64,000 nucleotides of DNA from positions 297,501 to 361,500 of the forward strand of contig JAODUO010000145.1 in assembly GCA_025642075.2 (NCBI GenBank), in the 5' to 3' direction. This stretch comes from Ridgeia piscesae. Lineage: Eukaryota > Annelida > Polychaeta > Sabellida > Siboglinidae. Below are positions 21,830 through 36,500 of this stretch, piece after piece (position 1 is the first letter of the stretch; every line of letters begins with the position of its first letter). Under the pieces are notes generated by a model, which worked only from the letters and a program-made list of their open reading frames with translations, was not told where the DNA came from and did not search any database. A program made the position numbers and the translations under genes.

Positions 21830-22310
21830 ATTTGCCACGCTTCAACGATCCCGTCAGGCCTCAGTGATCAACTGTAGTGACACCGATCACTAGACCGTAA
21901 TACACAGTAAACACAAATGTTTGCGTCATCTATATTCTGGGCTGTAATGCAGTAGTATGTCAGTAAGACGACATCAGTGGAGTCCGCCACCTTTCACGGT
22001 TGACTGCACACCCTTTGTAGTCGCAAGTGAAAGCGGACCCAGTTTCGACGTAGTACTATCTCGTTAATTTCTGCCATGCGGCGCGTGCATATCGGTCATG
22101 CATCGGTGCTCATGGTCACGCTTGGCCAAGCACGGTCGCATGTGGCCGGTCGCGGCGCGTGTTTCCACTTCTAGGAAATCACTGATTTTTGCAAATTTGT
22201 CTGATCGAACAAAGATGGTCGCATCGCTGGTGCCAGCATTCTTGATTAGATCGTTGACGATGGCGCACGATTGTAGAGGGAGAGGGCAGCTATTGTATCT
22301 CCTTTGACTA
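21830..22310. promoter_or_regulatory. CpG-rich patch in AT-rich surroundings (possible regulatory island)
   Basis: Unlike its neighbours, it is rich in CpG (for example ccatgcggcgcgtgcat and ggtcgcggcgcgtg). It contains a cttggccaag palindrome. No convincing coding exon is visible. It lies between the two direct repeats. Confidence 0.35.
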
Positions 22311-22819
22311 ATGACGTGTATTTCTGACTGCGTGTCAAGTTACAGTTTATTGGCACAGAGGATAACTAAGGTCGTTGTACTTTGTCATTTTGTTTTGTCA
22401 GATCTGTCACCATGTAGTGTAGTACTATTTATAAAAAAAATTGTTTTACGGGTATTTTAACAATATGGTTTATTCTATGTAAAATCTGTGGTGATTATAA
22501 ATGTTATGTTGTCGTTTGTACATAGATAATTAAGCACGCAATGGAGAAAGTGACAGATCAGAAATATTTTACTAAGAAGACGATATTAATTTATAAAGAA
22601 TACAGTTTTTATACGAAGGCATTCGCAAAACCACTAAACAGGCATATTTACCCAAACAGTTTTAATTAGAAAATAATGACAGTCACTTAACATATGTGTT
22701 TTTTATAACATAATCATAACAACACAATAAAGTTTTATGGAGAAGATAATTGCTAAGTATATAAACAGATGTTTTAGCGAGATGACAGTCGCAGTGATAG
22801 TTTCTAAATGGCCCGGCAT

Positions 22820-22898
22820 GTTTTACAACCGCAGTCACAGTGATCAGAATAGACACGTTTTGACAAGTGGACAATCACAAGACGGTAAACATGTTTTT
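22820..22898. repeat. Right copy of the direct repeat pair
   Basis: It carries the same 24 bases as 21,511-21,534. A 17-base insertion separates the shared core from taaacatg. Confidence 0.75.
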
Positions 22899-23371
22899 AT
22901 TCAATCTGCCCATCCCTGTGCTCAGTGCAGCTGTCCTTTAGTTACGTGACAATACAAGAGTCGTCAGGCCACCTGTTACCCCGTCTACACACCACCCAAA
23001 CGACTAACGACACGCGATTACAAACGTTGCGTTTGTCACCATATCGCAACACTGGCTGTCTACGATATGATTACACATGATCGTTATTGCCCCCCCCACT
23101 CCCTCACTTGGGGAAACCTGATACCCCTGTATATTCAAATCACTTGTTCAGCCTGTGAGCCTCTCCACTTTGATCATTACGTACAATTAAAATTGGCGCC
23201 GGGCAATCGACATTGAATAGTGTCATGGTATTAATTATGTACCAGGCAGCTGCGACGTGATTAATGTCCCCCTACAGGTGAGTAGCACACCTGTAATTAG
23301 ACGTGTGTCAAAGCCACTGTCTGGCATAGGTGAAATTCACCCACTACCGGAGCGAACTGTTGTGTGTTGTA

Positions 23372-23470
23372 TTCACTAGATGCAAAACGAGTTACCATGT
23401 AGTCATATTTCGTGTCACGTTGCGTGACACGAAATATGACTACATGGTAACTCGTTTTGCGTCTAGTAAA
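23372..23470. repeat. Near-perfect hairpin, 48-base arms, 3-base loop
   Basis: Left arm 23,372-23,419 and right arm 23,423-23,470 are reverse complements with two transition differences, separated by ttg. The arm core is ccatgtagtcatatttcgtg. A diverged single arm (ttacaacatggtgtcatatt) lies at about 23,665-23,715. It may be a foldback/MITE remnant or a hairpin RNA source. Confidence 0.85.
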
Positions 23471-23719
23471 GGCTTTTTGTCGGAAAGTTCAGTTATCAAT
23501 GTCGTTGATGGATCAGCGACACATCATTAATCTATCCCTGTGATGTAAATGATACACACATGCCACCTGTATCAAAAACCATCCTTACACATGATGCATG
23601 TTTTACACGCACGCATTAAATGCACATCAAAATATCTATGTTCACATCAGTTTGTTTAAAATTAGATTTAATTGTTTTTGTCTAGTGAGGAGACTTACAA
23701 CATGGTGTCATATTCCATA

Positions 23720-26110
23720 TTATGCAATGTTGCTCTTAATAAATAAGGCTCTTTATAATAGCAAGCCTAATGATCATTTGTATATCACCCATAAATTAAA
23801 TTATATGCAAAAATGGCTTCTAATAAACATCCTAATTCATGATACATGCACATAAGTTTGTGAAGTAGTTTTTTACATATTAATTATTTAGTTTTAGCAC
23901 ATTCCTTTGCCTTGAAAACTAAGAGTACTATTTATGAATTATATTAATAATCTTCATAATGCTAAAATAATCTCCAAGTAGGTCTTATACTGGCAATATG
24001 TTTCAAGGATGCGCCACAGCCAAGATTACGGCTGTCTTTCAGTGTGTTATGTTTCAGTTCACATTCATCTGCAGCTTGTGTTACTGTAGAAGTGATTTTG
24101 ATCGTCTAGTCACAGACTAGCCTCTTAGCCAAAACATCTATTTTGAGCACATTAATTAGTGCTGAGGATGATGTAATTAGTTGTGTAATTATTTTTTACA
24201 TTTAAATATTTAAATCTTTTCTCCCTACAATTTTTAATTCGGTCAACCCATTGTTCCCAATCGTCTGACCACAAAACCACATTAATGAATATATCTTCTG
24301 ACATCTGTCAATACATCTGCCATTAACGATTTCACTTGCCGGTTCGACTGTTCACCACTCGAGGGAGCTTTGTGCCCATTCGTCGAGACTCGATCAATAA
24401 GACCGCACTCTACCTGTGAACTCTTGCAATTGGAATTGCATAATTTTCATTCATAAATTTTATGAATGAGTGTTTTATTGACTAATTTCTATATAAAAGT
24501 GGTACACAATAACTTGCTGTTTTGGTGAAATGAAGCATGCAGACGGTTCAATATGTACATGACATTCTTGTAATAGAGATAAAGATTAAGTATGCACATA
24601 GTTTTATAGTTCATATCATCCTTGTCTACAAATCAGTGACGACAGATAAGGAAATATTATCCCATGTAAAATATGTGATTTCTATCTACTGTGAAGATAA
24701 AATGTTATGTTTTATTAATGATATTTATATCTAGCATATAAACCCCGTTTTCAATCACATCAATTCATATTACATGTACAGTATACTTGGCAATGGCAAT
24801 TGGTTATATATTGGGGTAATTAGTATCATTTGTAGATATTTTCCGATCTTGTGTCAATTACCCGATAGTTCAGGTTTTTACACATTACGCGAAAAGAATA
24901 TGGCAGCAGTAAAGGTTTTGCATTTAAATTACTAATTATATAAAAATTTGCACACAAGATATGTAACAGGGTAATGCTATGTCATCCAACAGGCATGCAT
25001 GTTTTACGATTTGTGCTATATAAATAATGTTGACACCAGAGGTCAGCACCTGTCTATTAGCTGTTTGTACATAGATTTAATCTACATATTAAGCCAATCT
25101 GCCTTTTTCGTTATCCAGTATATGTTTTTCTATGAAGTAATGCATAAAATAATCCAAAAAAAGAATGTTACTTCATAACCTCATTCACCCGTGCGTTGAC
25201 ACTTCCTAGTTTCCGTAACTGTAATGCACTGAATAAATGCACTCTTAGTACAGTCTTCTGATCAATTTATGGAACATCGGGTCAAAGACAAGCATTTGAT
25301 AATGTTTATATATGTGTAATTTGAATTTTCTATAGACTGGTAATTTATTGTATCAACAGTCACACTGTTGATATTATCATGGCAAAAGTTATTGCCTGAT
25401 AACACAATGACTGAACAAAATAATATTCAAATATTCATAAAGTGAAAAATTGTGCCTTTGACGGTCTACCATGTAAGAGATTAGTTTTCAACTAAAACAC
25501 AGATTACAACGACACGTTTCAGTAATGTTAATCAATAATTGTATCTTGTTAGTTTCAACAGAAGTGAATTAATTGTGAAAATTACCGGTATTGATAATTG
25601 GAGATGACCCCTTAATTGGTCAAGAGTTATCTGAAAATAAAGAGTGATCTCCGTTTAAACTTTTACCATCTTCAGGGGATTAAAAACAATCCATGCTCAT
25701 GATATTGTTGAAATGTTGTTACAAATGCAACCCGTTGTGCCACATTAGTTTCTAATCAACAGAAGCATATAAACATTTTGACTATGGCATTGTGATGACA
25801 GATTAAATGCATTTTTGCAAAACTCAATTTTCCTGCATTGCACAATTTGATCTGTGTTGATCTTTGCTTATTTTCAGTGATTGATTTCTCCTGATCTCTC
25901 TCTCCATGAAGTCTGTGGTGAGGGTAGCTTCAATACTCACCTTCAGGTTTTCCAGCCGGTTCTTGATTTACCAAATTTGTGACATATTTCTCAATTTTTT
26001 ACTCTAGAGGAATTTAAGGTCAAATATATTACCCGGTAATCGTAAAAATGGTCACTGTTGGTTTCTGACACCATGATTGGGTGACAGAGAGTGTAAAGTA
26101 TAAGTAAACC
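23720..26110. other. Gene-free AT-rich intergenic sequence
   Basis: No long ORF of protein-like composition, no splice-bounded exon and no recognised repeat is seen. Confidence 0.55.
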
Positions 26111-26119
26111 TTATATATG

Positions 26120-26480
26120 CAGCATCCATTCAGAACACTTTCCTCCGTGACAGATGTGTTTAGTCGAACACAATCTCAACTTCTATAGGAAGCATTCAGC
26201 CATGCTAAAGTGACTGCATGAATACTATTCGTATTCCAAAATCCACCATGGTCTATAGCATATTCTTCATATGCACCAGAGCACCATTGACTGAACGAAC
26301 TTGCCCAAGGTTCATAGGGACAACCTGGGGTTTTGAACCCAGAATCACTCAGTCTGATGCACAAACTGCTAGACATAATAAAATAAGTTGAAACCTTGGA
26401 TGACAAGCCCATGCACCAGCAATATTTCACCGAGCTCAGAGATGCATTTTTCCAGACCCGCTTAATATTCCACCTATGCA
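26120..26480 (-). mobile_element. tRNA-derived SINE, minus strand
   Basis: On the reverse strand it reads a box B-like gattctgggttcaaaacccc, then ccttgggcaagttcg, a diverged central domain, and agcatggctgaatgcttcc. The same order occurs at 62,645-62,970. The open frame across it is incidental. Confidence 0.7.
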
Positions 26481-26966
26481 CCATAACCAGCTGGACCATA
26501 CTTCCGTACACGTCCCAATACTAGGCCAGGTTCAGATCCCAGCTTGCACCTACCTCTCCAGATGACTGCTTCTCTCCGGCGGTCGGCCTCGGACACTCAT
26601 CTTTATTTTCCCGCAGGAGAATCGACCACTAGGGAAGCCTTCCCATGAAGGTCCCTTGTTTCCGCTGTCTTCCGTCGGGATTCCAGGTGCAAGGAGTTTC
26701 CTGGTGTTAATATTTGCTGCCACGTCAGTGTGGTGCATTCATGCATATTTATTTCGGGTTTATTTGCACACACCGGTTGGTTGCACGCGATGATGTGTGG
26801 TTTTTATACCATTCTGTAGTGTTGGTTGTAGACCCAGATGAATCATTGCTAATCTGCCTTTCGTATTTGTCTCCAGAACAAACCTGTAAATTCTACTAAC
26901 TGCATTTAGCAGTATTGCAAACAGAACTCCAAATGTCATATGGAGAATGATGGATTCAGTATTTGC

Positions 26967-27035
26967 TAACTAACGAGGTAACTAGTCTAACTAACGAGGT
27001 AACTAGTCTAACTAACGAGTTAACTAGTCTAACTA
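26967..27035. repeat. Short 21-bp tandem repeat, about 3.3 copies
   Basis: The unit is ctaactaacgaggtaactag plus t. Confidence 0.9.
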
Positions 27036-27039
27036 ATAC

Positions 27040-30000
27040 TTCCTTTGTGATGGTCAACTAATGTGTACACTGATGTTTTGAAATAATGCTTTATTAATAC
27101 AACACAGCTGTCATTTTTTCATGATGGAGATAAAAATAATCTTACAATAACTACAAGAGCATTTTAGATAAGAAACCATTCACTCAGTGGATCCAGTGAG
27201 CAAGTGTGTTGTAGTCTGTGACAATCTTCCTGTTTCTCTTTAAATCCTGGACAGTTTCTTGTTGACACCAAGAACCGCGTAGTTCCAACTGAAGACAGCA
27301 TGGATCAGAAGCTGTTTCTTATTATCAGCACGTTCTGGAACTATAACAAGCTTGCCCAGAGACCTCAGCACATGTTTTTTATAGGTGCATTTCCGCTGTA
27401 ATTCCTCAGTGGCGTCCTGCCCTGATGATGACATTGACACCGTTTTCAAATGGTATTGTATTTACGTGTGTCTTTTCACAATACCATGCATAACAATTCT
27501 GGTTTGTTATGTTTCTAAGCATGCATCACTGAGGAGGTAAGAGTTGATGACGTTTTTACCAGTGCTGTTATTCTGGACGTGACGCCATGAAAACTGTATC
27601 AGCAGTAGTCTTCTCCAACTGTTAATCTTCTGGATCTCCCTAGCATCCCAGCATCTCTCCTTCCCTGTTCATCCCTGGCATCTGTCCATCACAGTCCATC
27701 TCCCGTACCATAAGCAGTAATTGTTTACGAAGCCTCTGGTCACATAATGCAATATTCGGAACATAATTACAACATTACGACACGACAACAAATTCATTTG
27801 GTCTAATAATATTTCCCGGTTTGCGAAAAGCAGCTTTCCTGCGAGAAGATTACAAATCTTCCGCATTACTTCTGCACCGCTGGACCAGTTGTGTGCATGT
27901 TTGTCATGTAATTCTGTTATGATTGTCCAGATAATTTATTCGGTTTGTATAATTGTTGATTAACCCCGCTCATTTTGGGCATCTGGGGAGAATTTGTGCG
28001 AGATGCTGTGAGCAGATTGCCATCAGTGTCCGCTGGTAATTGGAGCCATAACTTTAATGTCTTGGTCAAGGCTTTAGTTTATTCTGTTCTGGTGATTATT
28101 TCAGCCGTTTAATTTGTTTACCGGTTTTGTTCAGGAACGATGTGGCCTTGTTGAGGAGGTATGAATATAATACAGCTTTGCTTGTCTGACTATTATATCA
28201 GAATGTTTTTGTCAATATTTCAGTATTTATCATATTGTCAGAATGTGGTCGAAACGTCGGTAAACTCAGTTTTGTTTCGGTGGATATGGAATAAATAAGA
28301 CCAGGTGTTGTGGTGTATATTATTGGATTTATTTGAGAATTTTTTATATTTTATGTGTCGAGTTTTATTCACACATACATGCACACACACGCACACATGT
28401 ATGCACACATACACACACACAAAAAACACACACAAACACATCATTATGCGTCAGTGTGTGTCGGATTACATCAGACATTTAGCTAAAATACACAACTCGT
28501 CTGGCTTGATCTAGAAAAGTGTGAAATGTTTATATAATAGAAGACACGTACAAAAAAATTTACACTTGCCTAAAATGAGAAGCATACATATGCAATAAGT
28601 ATTTATTTCAACAGTGATTGGTACACGCACTCCCTTTATATGCGTCCACTCAAGCTTACATTTTGCAATATTTCATTAATTCTGGGTCAATATAACAAGA
28701 AAAAACATCTCGTCACCGAGTGGTTCCTCACATTGCCACCAGACACATATCGATGATTCACCGTTAACGCGATGATGACCTTATGACCTCGTACATTTTT
28801 ATTGCAGATGTCTTCGAGCACTCGGTGCGTCAAGAGATCAGAAGGAGGTTTTAGCACATCGCCATATTGATCTAAACAAGCGACTCGGGAGAAGGAAATG
28901 GAACGACTGATCCCAGCGGAACCGTCACAATCGTCGCACAGCTGTATATAAATAATAAACTTGGCACCAGAACATGGAACAGCAGGAAGCATGACATCGG
29001 CCAGACAGATGGGGAATGATAATTAAAAATGGTGCACGTATGTTTGGATGTTAACGTGGGTAAATCCGCCTGCTCTGACAGTGTTCGCAATACAGACGTT
29101 CTGTAATATCGAGGATAATGTTAATAACTAACTTGCTGTGACCATCGGATTGTCGATACCAGCTAATACTTCTTTGAAAGCAGAGACATAAAATTATCAA
29201 CTTATGTTGAGTTTATCAGACATGAACTTAACTGGTGTTAATGAAGATGGGAGTCATTGACTTGGTGACAATAATCTTGCAAGGTTACTCTTTGGTTGTG
29301 TTTGAGTGTTTCTTTATATGTATATTTTGGTGACTAATGATTGGATGGTAGATTGGGCAGGTTTGAGCAGGTCTTTGTAGGTTGGAGGTAATGGTGTTGC
29401 GGTTTCTCATGTTCTTTAAAATAGCCAACAGAATTTTTCTGAATTTTCAACAGTAATATTTTATACATTCCACTCAGTCAAATATTTCATCTGAACTTTC
29501 ATCGGGCAATAGTGCAGGCATGTTTATTGATGATGTCGAGTAATTGCACAACGTTTCAGTCAGCTGAGTGTATATTTTACTATAGCCCGCAATGATTTAG
29601 TTATTCCATATTGATGCAGATATTGACTAATTTTAGACTAATTTATTATTAAGTTTTTTTACTAAATTAATACCTTTGTTTTTTCCTGTATGTAACCAAC
29701 ATTTGTGCTTTTTCCCGGTCTGGTTTCTAATTTTACACCTCCCACGCACTAGTTCAGGTAATAACACCTGCAATGTTTGCCTTCTGGAATATAGTTTTAA
29801 TTATTACATTGAGTCATTTCTAGAATACTTTTGTATTGAAATTATCCCCTGCTATCAACATTACTGTAACACTATTGACTGACTATTTCACCCTAATTGT
29901 ATTGTCTGAAAGACCCATACAAATGTCCACCAGATGGCGCTGAGGCCCCTAGATGTCTCGCACACATTGCACCTTTCTAAAATGTTGGCTGACGACCATT

Positions 30001-33000
30001 TGTAATAAAATGTTCGGAGCAGCCGAGGTAAAGAATTGTGTTTTAATGTTACACCTGTTTAGTCTTGTTTGAAAAAATCTCCAGAGGCCACAAATTACTT
30101 TTGTCTATAACTAGCCTTTTCTTTATGTCCAGACAAAGGCAAAAAATGCATATTTAAGGGATAACCTAGGGCTGGATTTTGTCAAATTTGGCCAAAAGGT
30201 TTTGCATGTGAAAAACACATGCATCTCAAATTTCAGAAACAATATGGATAGAACTAACTGATATGATGTGAAGAACATATCAATGTTGATGATAACAAAT
30301 CCAAAACCAATGGATCATATAGGTCTACTATCTATTGAAGAGAGGTCTGTTATATGACTGCATGTTGTTGTTGTTGTTGTTGTTGTTTCTTGTTTGGTTT
30401 GGAAATATGCCACATTATGCTACATTGTATATGGGATGGAAAATATCTCTGAAAATAAATGTGTGATAAAATATTTAACTGTTGTAATTTTATCTTGTAA
30501 AGTGTCTAATTTGTTAATTGCAATGGTAGACTTAGCAACAGTCGGGTTTGCGGATTATGTTTAGTCATGCGGGAATAAAAACTGAAGGACAGGATAGAAT
30601 GTTTTCAAAAGGATGGTTTGTTTTATGACTCAATTTTTTTTAAGCGGTCTAGAAACTAGACATTCTCATATTGCTGATAAATGGATGTGCATGGTGCGGT
30701 GAGAACAACAATGTTGCACTGATTTATTCCATTATTTCTTGCATGTTCTGATAAAGTGTAACACTAATTCTGATTCTACCCCTAAGCGACTGGGAATCGC
30801 CCCACTAGCATCCAGACAGAGATGTAAACGCAGGTTTTTGTGAAGGATTAATGAGGTACTGTTCTGTGAAAGCAGTGTGTGTTATGGCAAAAGGGCCTAA
30901 GTATTATCAATTAAGTTATTGTTGATAAAAGGTTTATTTTTGTGTTCTGAAATGAAAACTGTAGGTGATAGGAATGAAACTCCCCCACCCCCCTCATCCT
31001 TCATCTGAAAAATGTGATGTAATGTTACTTTTAAAATGGTTAAAAAAACTATTTAAATGTTCTTAAATAACTTACTACTATGACACTTACAAATGCCATT
31101 CATAGAAACATCTGGACATCATCATAAAAATTTCTTATTTCTATAATACCCGGTAGGTTTGCAATTTGTTTTTCATGTAAGTTATACATAAATCTAGCTG
31201 AAATGTCAATCCTGGCAGTTTGCCTTTTGTACGTTGATATTTTGTAAAACAAAATATATATATATATAACTGACACCATTAACTGAGAAACAGATGTACG
31301 CTTCTTCGTACCTGGCATTTCATTGTGAAAACATTGAATTCGCTAGAGGTATTTATCCAACAGATTAAGTGGAAAATTATGAAAAACAATTCTTCCGTTG
31401 CGTGTTCCATCGCATATTATCTTAGCTAGTTGAACTTGCTAAATCCATGCATCTATATTTCTAGGAAATGCTGCTGCAGCCGTTGTGTGTAATATAATAA
31501 TATTTAGGCAGTCTGGTGGGTTTCCCTTTTGGGAACCAGTGAGTTGATGTTATATTTAGGGGTCATCTCGGACTAGCAATATTCCCAAAACTCCCTACAT
31601 TTTAATATCGTTTTGTTTCTATTTTCTTATCTGACCAAATGCACAAGAAAAATATTTATTTTAATTTCCTGTTGTGTAATAATAATATATTTATTTATTT
31701 GACAAACATTGGCTGTATCCCGCCATATAAATGCACAAAAACAAAAATTTCTGGTGTTCTAAAAAAAGTCTTTTACAAAAGAGCAGTGTCCAGTCCTTAG
31801 AGCTGCCCAAATTGTTTGGCAGACCTGTTCATTCAAGCACCATTTCAACTCTGGGAAGAATTCAGCCATTCTGCAATTAAAGCACACAAAAAAATGGAAA
31901 TATCATCCGATTTAGGCACATAAAAATATATTATAAATAAAAACACCATATTTGTTATAATTTATTCTGGTGAAGTTGCTGAAAAGGTTTTTATTTACAT
32001 GCATATATTTGCAACCAGGTACGTGGACTAAACATTACCAAAACAAAAATACACGAAACGACATCACAGTGCATGTAGGGAAAGTACTAGTTTGACCGTA
32101 TTATTTTGGGACTTAAATGTTATATGAAGTGCTACAAGGAACCATGTAAGCCCCACCCTCCCCTCCCCCGTTCCAATCAGATCAAAGACATCCTCCTCAG
32201 CACAAATGATGTCACTTCCTGTTGTTGTTTATAACAACATGTTCTAATTAAGCCCCACACCCGCCATGTTTATGGGCAGCTTCCAGCAGTAAACACCCAG
32301 TGACTGCATCGGTGCGTTCCCTTATCGCCTGTCTGCGTTCAGAGCCGTCTGTCAAGATGTCGACTGTTTCTCCGCATTGCATCAGCCTTGTTTCCTGCAG
32401 TCATAACAAAGCCCCAATGTATGCACATCTTGTTTGGATTCAATGCTTCACAAAGAAGTGTCTCCAGTAGTCTGACTGCATCATTTTTAAAGAGAACTTT
32501 ACTTCTACCTTCTTAAATGACATTTTAGAATTGTATGTTTTAGCCTTCCATATTTTATTATGTTTTTATTGGTCTGTTTATATTGGACTTTGGTAATGTA
32601 GAGTTAATTTCAGTCATACGTTTAACAAATTATTTTTTTAAAGACTATCTGTTACAGGTACATGTAAACCGCCTTGAATAGTTATTAATTGGGTTTGACA
32701 CTATATAAGTATATTTATTTATTTATATTTTGCATTGGATATACAGTGCATATTGCAATAAATGTTTGATTAACTGTGATGCCAACATGATCAGGAATAC
32801 ATGCATACCTGCACACTGGCATCATTCTTGTGTGTACACTCCCATCCACACATACATGTGTGCATGTATGTGTGTGGGACTGTGTGCACATGTATATGAC
32901 TGTGTGCATGCATAATTGCATGTACATATATCTATGCACTGATGCATGCATGTCTAAATACTATATATTTGCTTACCATTGTCAAATGGGATGGAGACTA

Positions 33001-33130
33001 GATGTCAGGTCTTCAACTGTTAATTAACAGAACTGTGATGTCACAATGATTAATGACTAATGTTAGAGAAATTCCAAACACAATGACGTCATCTTCTAAA
33101 TATAGGTATATGGTAAGCTCTTTATGCAAA
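27040..33130. other. Gene-free intergenic sequence with minor simple repeats
   Basis: It holds a CA-rich tract at 28,370-28,440, a (TTG)n tract near 30,365-30,387 and a TGCATG-rich stretch at 32,800-32,960. Small minus-strand frames at 27,240-27,449 and 28,687-28,992 have mixed composition but no splice or start support, so I do not call them genes. Confidence 0.5.
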
Positions 33131-33139
33131 TCAGTTTGA

Positions 33140-33530
33140 CACAAAGTGGTGCAATGGTATCTGGAAACTGTTCAACCTACTGTTGGTGGTGTTAGTTTGC
33201 ACCCACTTGCTGTAAGATGAATGCAGTAATAATGTGACTATATCTATGATCAGACACTAATCTGTCCATGAATATTGTGCTACTACGTCAAGCCTTGAGC
33301 AAATTCGCTCACTCCATGTTGCTCCCATTAACTCAGGTCTACAAATGATTAACTGGTTATAGACAGTGGTGGGTGTTTACTCACGTGTTATCTTCAGTCA
33401 TTACATGCATGCAACTGAATTCTTCCCAGAGAAGGGGAGAATGTATCAGTTGAACAGGTATGTTGGGGAGTAACGTGTAAAACACTTTGAACAGCCCTAA
33501 AGACTAGATACAGTGCTATATGAAACCTAA
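33140..33530 (+). mobile_element. tRNA-derived SINE (diverged head, clear body and tail)
   Basis: Shared blocks are cttgagcaaattcgctcact, ccatgttgctcc, ttatagacagtggtgggtgt, gaattcttcccagagaag and the tail gaacagccctaaagact followed by gtgctatatgaaa. The head region is weak. Confidence 0.7.
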
Positions 33531-33539
33531 TTTTACCTT

Positions 33540-36500
33540 TAAATTTAATTAAATTTAAATTATCAACTAAATAAAACACTTTAATCTATTCAAAATTAAT
33601 TTTTCTTAACGGCTATAACAAAGTGGAAACACCAGTTTGAAAAACAAAATGCTTTCTGAACTTCATGGTAGCGGCTAGGTCTGGAGTATAGCGTGATTGA
33701 ATCTTTCCTCCAACTTAACATTCTTCCGGTAATTTTATTAAAAAGATTATTTACTTAGATTTGTTTACATATAAGACACTGATGCATATGTATGTCGTCT
33801 TTGATTAATTATTCTTATTAAGAAGTGCACTAATTAACACTGTCGCTTGATCCTTTACATTTATTTAATTATTAAACTTAATCTATCATCAATTAATTGT
33901 TTACACGTAATCATAGATTATAATAGTATATTGTCTTTACTTCATATATATTGCGTAATGTTCGAATTGTACAAAAAAATTGACTTTTGTACGACGGACA
34001 TTTATGACATTGTCTACCTCGATTTGTACGCGTACTATGATCACAATGTTTGTAAATGTCTGGAGTAAAATCATAGATATAAATAGAACACACTAGTAGA
34101 ACTAGTCTATAGAAGAATGATTAGTAGCGTAACTCTGTGGGGAAAACCCAGATATAACCACAGTATTTGCGACGCGGACTACTGGCGCCACGTAGTGAAT
34201 GCCACGTCTATTAAAGATTGCCGCCAATTTCCGCAGACGCAGCTGACGTCAAAATCACGTTGCGGTGACACAGCACACATCGCTGACGTTAGATTATTGA
34301 CTGTGCCAGATTGTTTGACATCTACTATTTGTGTAGTTGATTCATCGGAATTTGATCGATGTATATTCGATGCAGTAACAATAATATTATTTGGAAGTCT
34401 ACTTTTTCAAAATCGTTGGGGTTATATAATTTTCGAATTATGCTACTTGTAAGCCGATATAACTATTATACTCCTACAATAATAACCATAGGTTATACAT
34501 TGTCAACGAGGTTGGAAGTTGTTTTGACGGGGTGCGTTATTTTTACCTGCTTGGGACGGGTCCAGAGAGGGTAGTCTGGGGAGCAAAAAAAACTGGACCC
34601 GTTGAGACTTGTCAAACACGTAGAGTATATCGTGCTGTCGTCGTCTTTATAAACACAACTTGTCGGACGCCGGTATGGTTTTGTAAATTGACCCCCGATA
34701 GATTGTATATGAACAGGGTACCTGACGGTCCATGGCATGGAAAATAGAATCATCTGTGACAAAATGACTCAAATCTGCTGAACAAGTTAGAAGGGACTCA
34801 TTGGCGTACGTTCTACAACAAAAATATAAAATATGTAAACATTTTGTTCAATCCTTACTGGTACAAATCAACAACGGCAATGCAATTGGGTTTTACTGTC
34901 ACTATCGTTCTCGCAGGTTGCCTGACAGAATTACTAGATGTCGTGTTATGGCCTTGTGTGTTTTATTTCTTTGACAAAATGGTCACTCCGCTGAGTTGGC
35001 CAAGTCGTAGCCAACAATGCCATGTTGACGCCCACTACATACATAAACTCACAGAATACCACAGTTAATTTGAAAGCTGCTTACTCTGTCGCGCTTCTCA
35101 GCATTCTGGGGCGTTTTTTTGTTTACCAGAATACGTACTCCTTGTGTGAAAGACCAAGACGTGAAAAAACAGCCGCGGAAGTGACGCAACATTTGCTTTG
35201 GCCACCGTCCACAAAACTTTAGCCACTTGTGTTTGGGGGGGGGGGCGGCGCTGTAGGCAAACGGTGTCAATTATCTAGAACACACAGGCGCCTGTACATT
35301 TCATAAGCACAACATATTAATAAACGTGGATAATGTAGACCGCATATGTAATTGAAATGTGTGTTACTCGTAGACTCTTTGCCTTGGCTTTGCTTGTATT
35401 TGCCCACATCAGGCACATGCCAACTGGGTTTGTTTGGATGAGTCTTGTTATGTCTAGTTCTGCTAATGCACGATTTTTGTATGATACAAACATTTGTCAT
35501 ACAACGTTGTTGTGTGACCATTTTAATGACGGCTGAGTTCAGATATGGCTAGGGTAGCAAACGTAAATTTCGTTTCCGAACATTTCAAAAAAATTATGTT
35601 GTTACACAAACGCTCACGAGCACCACGTATGCACAAAAGCACACACTGACGAAAGTTCGCGCGCGCTTAGACACACGCACGCACACACAACCACACAACG
35701 TCAATTGTCGCGCGAGCGAGCTCGTGCGTGCATGCTTGCCCATGTGCGTATTTGCATGCGTGCGTGCATGTTAGTGCGCCCGTCAGCCAATGGCTGTTCA
35801 TAATTTTGTTTTTCTACTATTCATTTAACTTCATTATACCATGGCTTATATAAATGGCAACTTGGTTACAAAGTGTTATTTTGTTTCGTTTTTCTTCTCT
35901 AAGTAAGACTTGGTATATTTGGGACAGTTAGACACGATCGAATTTGGTGACTGGTTTGTGTTGGTTGGTGACACACGGTATACGTGAAACGAAAACGTGT
36001 GGAATGCAGAATTCTTGGAATGTGTGACTCAAGCAACCGTGACGAAATACTCTTATGCCTTAGATATATACTGTATCGCGAAAGGGTTATGGTTTCATCC
36101 TGGACAAAGAAATCGTTGCACCTGGCCTGGGATTCCTTTGGCTTTGCTTCGAAAGCTAAATATCCTAAGCACATGTCCGTCTACCCAAGGTAATTCAACG
36201 GGATGCACTTTACTGGTTTATATAGGCCATATTGTAATGAAGCGATTGACTCAATGGTAGCCACTGGCATTCCAAATAGGTAAAAACACCCATGATTCTC
36301 ATAAACTAACCCCAAAACCTTTGCATGCATATATCGACCTATTATGCAAGCCATATGTATGCTGATAGGCCCCTCCTAACCTACCCACCCGAATCCAGAG
36401 TGCCGTTGTACTCAATGTTGTACAGATGAGATGTTATCGCCACGAATGCGCTCAGAAAATTCATGCAAGCGAAATGGTCCAATGCACCAATTTGACCTAA

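Noticed and set aside
27240..27449. 69-codon minus-strand frame
   Set aside because: Protein-like in places but no family is recognised and no exon borders or conserved start are visible.
28687..28992. 101-codon minus-strand frame with fairly natural composition
   Set aside because: No recognised domain and no splice-site or promoter support. It overlaps another frame on the same strand. Left as unproven.
34117..34762. Overlapping 111-, 89- and 71-codon frames
   Set aside because: Open on both strands over the same DNA, no domain, no splice pattern; most likely chance.
35899..36260. Three overlapping frames of 69-91 codons
   Set aside because: Three frames open at once on two strands is the signature of chance, not coding.
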